Shown piece after piece: positions 1-5,260 of a DNA stretch of 6,037 nt. Below the pieces are notes generated by a model. That model was not told where the DNA came from and made no database searches. It saw nothing but the letters and a program-made list of their open reading frames with translations. The stretch spans positions 1 to 6,037 of the forward strand of contig JACVSB010000118.1 of assembly GCA_014534155.1 (NCBI GenBank), read 5' to 3'. The position numbers and the translations under genes are program-made. Each line of letters begins with the position of its first letter. The stretch's first letter is position 1. The DNA comes from Thermoleophilia bacterium (GTDB taxonomy: Bacteria; Actinomycetota; Thermoleophilia; Gaiellales; Gaiellaceae).

Positions 1-1025
1 ACCTCCACCTGTACGGGAAGTTCCCGCGCCCCGTGATGCGGGAGGGGGACATCCTGGGTCACGAGCCGATGGGGATCGTCGAGGAGGTCGGCACCGAGGT
101 CGCCCACGTGCGGGCGGGCGATCGTGTCGTCATCCCCTTCAACATCGCGTGCGGTGCGTGCTGGATGTGCCGCCGCGGCCTCCAGTCGCAGTGCGAGGAG
201 ACGCAGAACCGTCGGTACGGCAAGGGTGCCTCCCTCTTCGGCTACACCCACCTCTACGGAGCGGTTCCGGGCGGCCAGGCGGAGTACCTGCGCGTGCCCA
301 TGGCGCACTACGGGCCGATCAAGGTTCCCGAGGGGACGCCGGACGAGCGCTACCTCTTCCTCTCCGACGTCCTTCCCACCGCGTGGCAGGCGGTCGCATA
401 CGCCGAGATCCCGACCGGGGGGACACTGGCCGTGTTCGGTCTCGGCCCGATCGGGCAGATGTGCGCGCGGATCGCGCTCCACCGCGGGGCCGAGCGGGTG
501 ATCGGCGTCGACCAGGTGCCGGAGCGCCTTGCCATGGCGCAACGGCACGGCGTCGAGACGGTCGACTTCGGCGCCGTCGGCGACGTCGTCACCGTCATGC
601 GCGAGATGACCGACGGGCGCGGAGCCGACTCGGTGATCGATGCGGTCGGAATGGAGGCCGAGGGGTCGAGCGTGGAGCGCGTCCTGCAAGCGGCGAAGGT
701 GCAGGTCGACCGCCTGCACGCCCTCCGTCTGAGCCACGACTCGGTGCGCCGCGGCGGGACGCTCTCCATCACCGGCGTCTACGCGGGCTACGCGAACCTC
801 TTCAACCTGGGCGACCTCTTCGACCGTCAGATCACGATCCGGATGGGTCAGGCGAACGTGCGCCGGTGGGCGGACGAGATCCTCCCCCTCCTCGAGCGCG
901 AGGACGACCCTCTCGGAGTCATGGACCTCACGACGCACCGCCTGTCGCTCACCGACGCGCCGCGCGCGTACGAGATGTTCCAGGCCAAGCGCGACGGCGC
1001 GATCAAGGTCGTGCTCGTGCCCTGA
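1..1025 (+). CDS. Zinc-dependent alcohol/formaldehyde dehydrogenase-like MDR protein (5' truncated)
   Basis: This is an NAD(P)-dependent, zinc-containing medium-chain dehydrogenase that oxidises an alcohol or a formaldehyde-type adduct, presumably in the cytoplasm. The frame is open from base 3 (LHLYGKF...), so the true start and the first catalytic-zinc cysteine lie upstream. Numbering from the GTG at 33, the GHE zinc motif is at residues 9-11. The structural-zinc cysteines are at 40, 43, 46 and 54 (C-x2-C-x2-C-x7-C). The Rossmann motif GLGPIG is at 136-141, and Asp160 ends the second strand, which favours NAD. The C-terminal part (RRGGTLSITGVYAGY, RMGQANVRRW, DGAIKVVLVP) resembles the formaldehyde-dehydrogenase-like branch. 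Typical of that branch is the extra stretch before RRGG, about residues 210-240. The substrate cannot be read from the sequence. The gene converges on the minus-strand hem cluster and has no visible partner in the window. Confidence 0.9.
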   Translation, partial: LHLYGKFPRPVMREGDILGHEPMGIVEEVGTEVAHVRAGDRVVIPFNIACGACWMCRRGLQSQCEETQNRRYGKGASLFGYTHLYGAVPGGQAEYLRVPMAHYGPIKVPEGTPDERYLFLSDVLPTAWQAVAYAEIPTGGTLAVFGLGPIGQMCARIALHRGAERVIGVDQVPERLAMAQRHGVETVDFGAVGDVVTVMREMTDGRGADSVIDAVGMEAEGSSVERVLQAAKVQVDRLHALRLSHDSVRRGGTLSITGVYAGYANLFNLGDLFDRQITIRMGQANVRRWADEILPLLEREDDPLGVMDLTTHRLSLTDAPRAYEMFQAKRDGAIKVVLVP

Positions 1026-1055
1026 GACGAGCCCGCGGTTGGTGCTCCCCCTCGG

Positions 1056-1080
1056 CCCCGCTCGCGTCCCTCGAGCGGGG
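1056..1080. terminator. Candidate terminator hairpin at the convergent junction
   Basis: A perfect 9-bp inverted repeat, CCCCGCTCG (1056-1064) and CGAGCGGGG (1072-1080), encloses a 7-nt loop. It starts 30 nt after the dehydrogenase stop codon and ends 8 nt before the stop of the converging minus-strand gene. It could therefore act in either direction. Neither side has a clear T tract, so a classical intrinsic terminator is not proven; GC-rich actinobacteria often have such tailless hairpins. Confidence 0.5.
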
Positions 1081-1088
1081 GACGTTCG

Positions 1089-1340
1089 TCACTCGCGCGG
1101 GGTACCCCCGTCCCTCGTTCGAGGGACGAGCGAGATGCCCCACGCCTCCCCCGCGGCGAAGAGGGCGTCGGCGTCGATCTCGTCGGCCCAGCCGAGGAAG
1201 TGCTTGCTCGGATTCTCGCGCGTAGCGGCGTACACCGCGCGGGCTACGACGGGCTCCCGCTCGCCGCCGCCCCGCTCGCGCCGCTCGAGGTCGGCGTAGC
1301 GCTCCTCCGCGGCCGGCCCTTCTGCGTATCCCTTGCCCAC
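1089..1340 (-). CDS. Small protein of unknown function, about 83 aa
   Basis: I do not recognise this family. The reading frame looks like real protein: a charged, probably helical segment (EERYADLERRERGGGEREP) is followed by VVARAVYAATRENPSKHFLGW, then ADEIDADALFAAGEAWGI and a short arginine-rich tail. There is no signal peptide, membrane segment or metal-binding cysteine cluster. The start is uncertain. GTG at 1340 (MGKGYAEGP...) is the last plausible one but lacks a clear Shine-Dalgarno sequence. The preceding residues (AIAYAPGV) also read like protein, and an earlier in-frame GTG at 1433 would overlap the upstream gene and give about 114 aa. It is the last gene of the minus-strand cluster, 65 nt after the preceding small gene. 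It could instead be the frameshifted C-terminal half of that gene's protein; I consider this less likely because the upstream ORF ends naturally. Confidence 0.5.
   Translation of the reverse strand: MGKGYAEGPAAEERYADLERRERGGGEREPVVARAVYAATRENPSKHFLGWADEIDADALFAAGEAWGISLVPRTRDGGTPRE
1109..1128. repeat. Perfect 9-bp inverted repeat inside the 3' end of the small minus-strand gene
   Basis: CGTCCCTCG (1109-1117) and CGAGGGACG (1120-1128) are perfect complements separated by TT. The repeat lies in the last codons of the minus-strand gene ending at 1089, encoding part of its LVPRTRDG tail. The left arm CGTCCCTCG also occurs at 1065-1073, inside the neighbouring hairpin, so the two structures share sequence. 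It may be a second element of a bidirectional termination region. Confidence 0.4.
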
Positions 1341-1365
1341 CCCGGGAGCGTAAGCGATCGCTCGC

Positions 1366-1406
1366 CCCGGCGGAGCGAACGGTCTCGCCGGGAGCGCGGC
1401 CGCTCC
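1366..1406. repeat. Two adjacent stem-loops between the two small minus-strand genes
   Basis: CCCGGCG (1366-1372) pairs with CGCCGGG (1386-1392) across a 13-nt loop. GGAGCG (1391-1396) pairs with CGCTCC (1401-1406) across a CGGC tetraloop; the two stems overlap by two bases. On the minus strand the second stem begins at the TAG stop codon of the upstream small gene. It may mark a processing or attenuation point. In DNA this GC-rich, chance pairing is also possible. Confidence 0.3.
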
Positions 1407-1675
1407 TACGAGCCGACGCCGCGCGCGACCCACTCGCCGAGCGCGTACCAGTAGGTGCCGGCGAGCGCGGCCGCGACCCGCATGTCGGTGTGCGTCGGGT
1501 TGAAGACGTTGTGGTCGAGGTCGGCGCAGATCGCGATCGCGTCGAGCGGCACGTCCGGAAGGTTGACCAGGACCTCCGCGGGCAGGCGCGCCTCGCCCAC
1601 GGTGTAGTGCTTGAAGTGGAGGTCCGGCGCGACGTCGAGGAGCGCCGGCCAGTCCGGGCATGAGCGTGAGCTCAC
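1406..1675 (-). CDS. Small protein of unknown function following hemH, 89 aa
   Basis: Function not recognised. The protein is soluble, acidic and compact, with no signal peptide or membrane helix. Visible blocks are LLDVAPDLHFKHYTVGEARL, LPAEVLVNLPDVPLDAIAIC, ADLDHNVFNPTHTD and a C-terminal GTYWYALGEWVARG. Histidines and aspartates cluster in LHFKHY and DLDHNVFNPTHTD, which might bind a metal or ligand, but that is only a suggestion. The GTG start at 1675 overlaps the TGA of a short upstream reading frame (GTGA). A GAGG Shine-Dalgarno-like sequence at 1683-1686 lies 7 nt before it, which supports this start. It lies 37 nt beyond the hemH stop and is probably co-transcribed with hemH. An alternative N-terminus would be gained if the C6 run at 1677-1682 carried an indel. 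Confidence 0.65.
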   Translation of the reverse strand: MSSRSCPDWPALLDVAPDLHFKHYTVGEARLPAEVLVNLPDVPLDAIAICADLDHNVFNPTHTDMRVAAALAGTYWYALGEWVARGVGS

Positions 1676-1716
1676 CGGGGGGCCTCGGCGCGGACGAGCT
1701 CCGCGGACCCGTTCAC
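1672..1716 (-). other. Possible 14-codon mini-ORF between hemH and the next gene
   Basis: A GTG at 1716 overlaps the hemH stop (GTGA) and opens a frame reading MNGSAELVRAEAPR, then TGA. That stop itself overlaps the GTG start of the 89-aa gene. GAGG lies 7 nt before the GTG. If translated, it would couple hemH translation to the downstream gene; the peptide itself is probably a by-product of the tandem repeat. Alternatively it is the true N-terminus of the 89-aa protein, separated by an indel in the C6 run at 1677-1682. No direct evidence of translation. Confidence 0.25.
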
Positions 1717-1742
1717 CGCTCGGCCTCGGCGCGCACGAGCTC
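1672..1742 (-). repeat. Imperfect 30-bp direct repeat duplicating the hemH 3' end
   Basis: The 30-nt segment 1713-1742 (hemH tail including its TGA) recurs at 1672-1701, matching at 26 of 30 positions, with an 11-nt spacer (period 41). Read on the minus strand, the copies encode ELVRAEAER-stop and ELVRAEAPR-stop. Both copies keep GAGG, a 7-nt spacer and an overlapping GTGA stop/start. The pattern looks like an old tandem duplication of the gene junction. Confidence 0.75.
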
Positions 1743-2582
1743 GGCGAGCGCGCGGATGAAGGCCGGGTTGTCGTTCAGGGAAGGGATCCGGTCCAGTTCG
1801 AGGCCGAGCTCGGCAGCCCTTTCGCGCGCCTCGACGTCGATGTCCCAGAGGATCTCCAGGTGGTCGGCGACGAAGCCGACGGGGGCGACGAGCACGGCGC
1901 GCACGCCGTCGGCGTGGAGGGCGTCGAGATGGTCGAGGATATCCGGGCCGAGCCAGGGCTCCCCCGTGGCGCTCTCGCTCTGGAAGGCGAACGACCAGCG
2001 CTCGTCCGGGATCCCTGCGCGCTGCGCCACGAGCCGGGACGTCTCGAGCAGCTGGTCCCGGTAGGGGTCGCCGGCCGCGAGGATCCGCTCGGGGAGCGAG
2101 TGCGCCGTGAAGATGACGTGCGCGGCCGTCCCGCGCACGCGGTCGGCGAGGACGGCGAGGAACGGCTCGTGGTCGTGCCAGCTCTCGATGAAGCGAAGCT
2201 CGGCGGAGCCGTCCAGCGCGGCCTCGAGCCGCTCCCGGTAGCCGCCGACGGACATCCGCGAGTAGTGGGGGTCGAGCACGAGCCCAACGATCCGCTCGGT
2301 CCCGGCTGCCGCGGCGCGGCGCGCCGCGTCCGCGATCCAGGGGCTCCAGTGCTTCATCCCGACGTACACCGGGAGCCCGAGCTCGCGCTCGAGCGCCGCT
2401 CGCTGGCGCTCCGTGATCTCGTTCAGTGGGGAGGCGCCGCCGATCCGGCGATAGCGCTCCTCCAGCTCGGCCAGGCGCTCGGGGGCGACGGGGCGCCCGC
2501 CGCGGATGTCGGCGTAGTAGGCCGTGATGTCCTCGACGCGCGAGGGGCTTCCATAGGCCATCGCGATGACCGCGGTGCGCAT
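1713..2582 (-). CDS. hemH: Ferrochelatase, probably coproporphyrin III type (HemH/CpfC)
   Basis: This enzyme inserts Fe2+ into a porphyrin at the end of heme synthesis; it is soluble or peripheral to the membrane. The protein is 289 aa, slightly short against about 310 aa in B. subtilis, and is colinear with it from the start: VIAMAYGSPSRVEDITAYY, RYRRIGGASPLNEIT, GMKHWSPWIADA. The metal-site histidine is His161 in TAHSLPE, and the conserved glutamate is Glu243 in GFVADHLEILWD. QSESATGEPWLGPDI is also family-typical. Tyr10 in MAYG aligns with B. subtilis Tyr13, a mark of enzymes acting on coproporphyrin III rather than protoporphyrin IX, so CpfC function is inferred. The ATG at 2582 has no obvious Shine-Dalgarno sequence. 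It follows hemE on the same strand after 147 nt, so it may have its own promoter. Its stop overlaps a GTG (GTGA), and its 3' end is tandemly repeated. Confidence 0.95.
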   Translation of the reverse strand: MRTAVIAMAYGSPSRVEDITAYYADIRGGRPVAPERLAELEERYRRIGGASPLNEITERQRAALERELGLPVYVGMKHWSPWIADAARRAAAAGTERIVGLVLDPHYSRMSVGGYRERLEAALDGSAELRFIESWHDHEPFLAVLADRVRGTAAHVIFTAHSLPERILAAGDPYRDQLLETSRLVAQRAGIPDERWSFAFQSESATGEPWLGPDILDHLDALHADGVRAVLVAPVGFVADHLEILWDIDVEARERAAELGLELDRIPSLNDNPAFIRALAELVRAEAER

Positions 2583-2729
2583 CGATTCACACGCCGTTGC
2601 GGAGATGCGCGGAAGCGCGCGAGAGACGCGCGCCGAAGTGGCCTATCCTGACCGGTGAGGGGTAGCTCAGGGGGGTCCCCCGGGGGTTTCGGATCGCGGC
2701 CAACGCGCGTCGTCTCCCGCGCGCGCCGG
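2583..2729. other. hemE-hemH intergenic region with hairpin and G/C block
   Basis: This 147-nt gap is large for the cluster, where other intergenic gaps are 9-65 nt. It holds a perfect 7-bp hairpin, GCGCGCG (2615-2621) and CGCGCGC (2627-2633) with an AGAGA loop, 32 nt before the hemH start. It also has a block of G5-T-C5-G5 (2671-2686) and a TATCCT box on the + strand (2644-2649) identical to the -10 before tmk. No plus-strand gene follows that box. I see no clear minus-strand promoter for hemH and no classical terminator. Function unknown. Confidence 0.4.
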
Positions 2730-3764
2730 TCACGCCGCCACCTCGGCCGCTGTTCGCTCGTGGACGAGCTCGACCAGCCGCCCGAGATCGTCCGGGTCGG
2801 TGTCGGGGAGGACGCCGTGGCCGAGGTTGAAGATGTGCCCTGGGCGGCCCCCGACCGCGCCCACGATCGCGAGCGCCGCCTCGCGCGCACGTTCCCAGGG
2901 GCCGAGGAGGAGGGCCGGGTCGAGGTTTCCCTGCACGCCGCGTTCGGAGCCGACGGTCGCCCAGCCCCGCTCGATCGGAACGCGCCAGTCGAGCCCGATC
3001 ACGTCGCCGCCGACCGCCGCCATCTCCTCCAGGAGGTGCGCCGTGCCGGTACCGAAGTGGATCGTGGGCGCGTCGACCGCGCCCAGGATCTGCTCGGCGT
3101 AGGGGGCGACGAACTCGCGGTAGTCGTCCACTGAGAGCGCTCCCACCCAGGAGTCGAAGAGCTGCAGCACGTCCGCGCCGGCGGCCGCCTTGGCGCGGAG
3201 GTAGCGGGCGAACGTGTCCGTCAGCTTGTCCGCGAGGGCGTGCCAGACGTCCGGCGCCCCGTACATGCAGCGTTTCGTTTGCACGAAGTCGCGGGTCGGC
3301 TTCCCCTCGATCAGGTACCCGGCGACCGTGAAGGGGCCGCCACAGAACCCGACCACGGCCTGGTCGTCGCGCAGCTCGCCGCGCACGATACGCACCGCCT
3401 CAAGCACGAACGGAACTGCCTCCTCGGGGTCGGCCACCCGCAGACGGTCGACGTCTGCGCGCGAGCGGATCGGGCGCTCGACCACCGGTCCCACGTTCTC
3501 GACCAGCTCCACCTCGACCCCCATGCCGAGGACGGGCAGCATGATGTCGGCGAACATGACGGCCGCGTCCACGCCGTGCCGGCGAACGGGCTGCAGCGTC
3601 ACCTCGGCGCAGAGCTCGGGCTGCCGGACGACGCCGAAGAGGTCGAAGCGCTTCCGGACCTCGCGGTACTCCGGAAGCGAGCGGCCCGCCTGGCGCATGA
3701 ACCACACGGGCGTCCGCTCGACCGGCTCCCGCCGGCAGGCGCGCACGAGCAGGGGCTCGACCAC
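2730..3764 (-). CDS. hemE: Uroporphyrinogen III decarboxylase (HemE)
   Basis: HemE removes four carboxyl groups from uroporphyrinogen III to give coproporphyrinogen III; it is a cytosolic, cofactor-free TIM-barrel enzyme. From the GTG at 3764 the protein is 344 aa, close to the family's roughly 350. The signature WFMRQAGR is at residues 21-28, with substrate-binding Arg24 and Arg28. FADIMLP follows with the catalytic Asp73. Further conserved residues are Tyr150 in AGYLIEG, Ser205 in FDSW, and His316 in NLGHGVLP. The frame stays open upstream to 3905, but those residues are low-complexity Ser/Pro/Arg and overlap the previous gene. The GTG at 3764 puts six residues before the conserved RACR, as in relatives, although no strong Shine-Dalgarno sequence is visible. 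It lies 40 nt after the LytR_C gene on the same strand and probably shares its transcript. Its product feeds the HemH branch encoded next. Confidence 0.95.
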   Translation of the reverse strand: MVEPLLVRACRREPVERTPVWFMRQAGRSLPEYREVRKRFDLFGVVRQPELCAEVTLQPVRRHGVDAAVMFADIMLPVLGMGVEVELVENVGPVVERPIRSRADVDRLRVADPEEAVPFVLEAVRIVRGELRDDQAVVGFCGGPFTVAGYLIEGKPTRDFVQTKRCMYGAPDVWHALADKLTDTFARYLRAKAAAGADVLQLFDSWVGALSVDDYREFVAPYAEQILGAVDAPTIHFGTGTAHLLEEMAAVGGDVIGLDWRVPIERGWATVGSERGVQGNLDPALLLGPWERAREAALAIVGAVGGRPGHIFNLGHGVLPDTDPDDLGRLVELVHERTAAEVAA

Positions 3765-3804
3765 GAGCCGAAGGCTACCGGGGAGGTCTGGGGCGGCCGG
3801 TCGC

Positions 3805-4296
3805 CTAGCGAGCGCCGACGATGAGCGCGAGGTGGGCGCCCTGGAGCTGCGCGGGGCGGAGGCCGTCGAGGGGCGCGACCCGGGCGACGTGGAAGTCGCG
3901 GGCAAGCCGCTCCGCCTCGCGCGCGTACCCGGCGCGGTACATGACGAGGGAGCGGGCGAAGTCGCTGCGCGGCGCGTTCGCGGTTCCCGCGATCATGTAG
4001 CCCTTCGTCTGGACGAGGTCCGCCTTCTCGCTCGCTGCCCCGGGCGCTCCGTTGCCGTTCAGGACGATCACGCTCGTCTCCTCGCGCGTAAGCCGCGCGA
4101 GCGGGTCCGTCGTCCTCCCCGCGGCGGGCTTCGAGAGGGCGTGGCGGGCGGGCTCCTCTCCTCCCGAGAGCGGCGTGCCGACGAGCACGAGGACGAGCGT
4201 GACGAGGAGGAGGAGCTCGAGTGCGGCGATGCCCGCGGCGACGAACGCGGTCGTGCGCCACGGCTGCTCCCGTGGGACGGACGTCGTGTGAGGCAC
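3805..4296 (-). CDS. Membrane-anchored LytR C-terminal (LytR_C) domain protein
   Basis: A 163-aa protein with a short basic N-terminus, one hydrophobic helix at about residues 17-40 (FVAAGIAALELLLLVTLVLV), a polar linker to about 72, and a LytR_C domain at about 74-161. Domain features are SVIVLNGNGAPGAAS, KGYMIAGTANAPRSDF, SLVMYRAGYAREAERLARDF and PLDGLRPAQLQGAHLALIVG. The domain should lie outside the membrane. LytR_C occurs at the end of LCP ligases that attach polymers to the wall and as stand-alone anchored proteins; there is no LCP catalytic domain here, so an accessory envelope role is inferred. The GTG at 4296 starts 9 nt after the epimerase stop, with only a weak TAGGG upstream. The tight spacing implies co-transcription with the epimerase, which would supply sugar nucleotides for the envelope. 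The lack of cysteine after the helix argues against a lipoprotein. Confidence 0.85.
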   Translation of the reverse strand: MPHTTSVPREQPWRTTAFVAAGIAALELLLLVTLVLVLVGTPLSGGEEPARHALSKPAAGRTTDPLARLTREETSVIVLNGNGAPGAASEKADLVQTKGYMIAGTANAPRSDFARSLVMYRAGYAREAERLARDFHVARVAPLDGLRPAQLQGAHLALIVGAR

Positions 4297-4305
4297 GGCG
4301 CGGCC

Positions 4306-5238
4306 CTAGTTCGCGCCGGCGGCCGTCACTCCTTCCGTGAGCGAACGCCAGGTCGCGGCCATCCCCTCGTCCAGCTCGACCGTGGCGCGGAAGCCGAGCT
4401 CCTGCTCGGCGAGCGTCGGGTCGAGCACGCTCCGCTGCAGCTCGCCCAGGCGGGGCTCCGCGAAGACGGGCTCGATCTCGACGCCGCTCACCCGCGTCGC
4501 CGATTGCGAGAGCTCGAGCACGGACGTCTGCCGCCCAGTTCCCACGTTGAAGACGCCGCCGGGCTTTCCGTAGGCCGCGAGCGTCGCCTCGACCACGTCG
4601 CCCACATAGACGTAGTCGCGCGTCTGCCGGCCGTCCCCGAAGATCCGGTAACGCTCGCCCGCCGCGAGCCGGCCGAGGAAGATCGCGACGACGCCTGCCT
4701 CGCCGTGGGGGTCCTGGCGAGGCCCGTACACGTTGCCGTAGCGGAGGGCGACGTGCGTCGTCCCGTACAGGCGATTCCACGTGGCGAGGTACTGCTCGCC
4801 CGCGAGCTTCGACGTCCCGTAGGGCGCGAGCGGCCGGAGCTCCGACGCCTCGGGCGCGGGCCCCTCGCACTCGCCGTAGATGGCGCCACCGGTCGAGGCG
4901 AAGACGACCTGCGCGCCGTGGTGGCGGGCCGCTTCCAGCACCCGGATCGTGCCGATCACGTTCACGTCGGCGTCGAAGGTCGGATCGGCGACGGAGACGC
5001 GCACGTCCGCCTGCGCCGCGAGGTGGAAGCACGCCTGCGGCCGCACCTCGGCGAACGCCGCCTCGAGCGCCTCCCCGTCGCGGATGTCCGCACGCACGAG
5101 CCGCGCGCGCTCGTTCACGTTCTCCGGGCTGCCCCGGGAAAGGTCGTCGACCACCAGGACGTCGCCTCCTCTGGCGACGAGGGCGTCGACGACGTGCGAG
5201 CCGATGAAGCCCGCCCCGCCTGTGACTACGGCGCGCAC
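4306..5238 (-). CDS. NAD-dependent sugar-nucleotide epimerase, UDP-glucose 4-epimerase-like
   Basis: An extended short-chain dehydrogenase of 310 aa that probably interconverts UDP-sugars (UDP-glucose/UDP-galactose or a related pair) in the cytoplasm. The NAD-binding GGAGFIG is at residues 7-13, Asp31 ends the second strand, and DIRD is at 51-54. HLAAQADVRVSV begins at 72. Catalytic residues are Ser115/Thr116 in FASTGGAIYG and the Tyr140-x3-Lys144 pair in PYGTSK. RYGNVYGPRQDPHGEAGVV (166-184) and the GDGRQTRDYVYVGDVV block (201-216) are typical of the shorter GalE-like enzymes. NAD-dependent dehydratases and GDP-sugar enzymes share this fold, so the substrate is open and no symbol is given. 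The GTG start at 5238 gives the canonical N-terminus MRAVVTGGAG. A TAGGAT box 8 nt upstream suggests a leaderless transcript. It is the first gene of the minus-strand cluster. Confidence 0.9.
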   Translation of the reverse strand: MRAVVTGGAGFIGSHVVDALVARGGDVLVVDDLSRGSPENVNERARLVRADIRDGEALEAAFAEVRPQACFHLAAQADVRVSVADPTFDADVNVIGTIRVLEAARHHGAQVVFASTGGAIYGECEGPAPEASELRPLAPYGTSKLAGEQYLATWNRLYGTTHVALRYGNVYGPRQDPHGEAGVVAIFLGRLAAGERYRIFGDGRQTRDYVYVGDVVEATLAAYGKPGGVFNVGTGRQTSVLELSQSATRVSGVEIEPVFAEPRLGELQRSVLDPTLAEQELGFRATVELDEGMAATWRSLTEGVTAAGAN

Positions 5239-5260
5239 GCAGCCCTATCCTACGCGCGCG
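5222..5260. promoter_or_regulatory. Divergent promoter with a shared TATCCTA -10 element
   Basis: Only 22 nt separate the epimerase start (5238) from the tmk start (5261). TATCCT (5246-5251) reads as a -10 for tmk with 9 nt to its ATG. The same bases on the other strand, TAGGAT (5252-5247), read as a -10 with 8 nt to the epimerase GTG. Both fit the actinobacterial TANNNT box of leaderless genes, and neither gene has room for a usual leader. A -35-like GTGACT (5222-5227) sits 18 nt before the tmk box. The minus-strand -35 is unclear; GTGACG (5271-5266) is at 13 nt. Confidence 0.6.

Noticed and set aside
350..772. A 140-codon minus-strand frame inside the dehydrogenase.
   Set aside because: Antisense to well-conserved dehydrogenase motifs, Arg/Ser/Thr-rich, with no domain.
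2671..2686. G5-T-C5-G5 block as an intrinsic terminator after hemE.
   Set aside because: The arms leave a loop of one base or none, and no T tract follows in the hemE direction.
2655..2700. tRNA-like text on the + strand (GGGGTAGCTCAGG followed by GGTTTCGGATC).
   Set aside because: The D-arm-like and T-arm-like pieces are only about 28 nt apart, with no anticodon stem between them and no matching acceptor stem.
2655..3134. A 159-codon plus-strand frame just after the TATCCT box at 2644-2649.
   Set aside because: It is antisense to hemE and its sequence reads as a reverse shadow; the GTG is only 5 nt from the box, closer than the 8-9 nt seen at the tmk/epimerase pair.
3765..3905. An N-terminal extension of HemE up to an upstream ATG at 3905.
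   Set aside because: The added 47 residues are low-complexity Ser/Pro/Arg, overlap the LytR_C gene by about 100 nt, and are absent from the family; the GTG at 3764 fits normal length.
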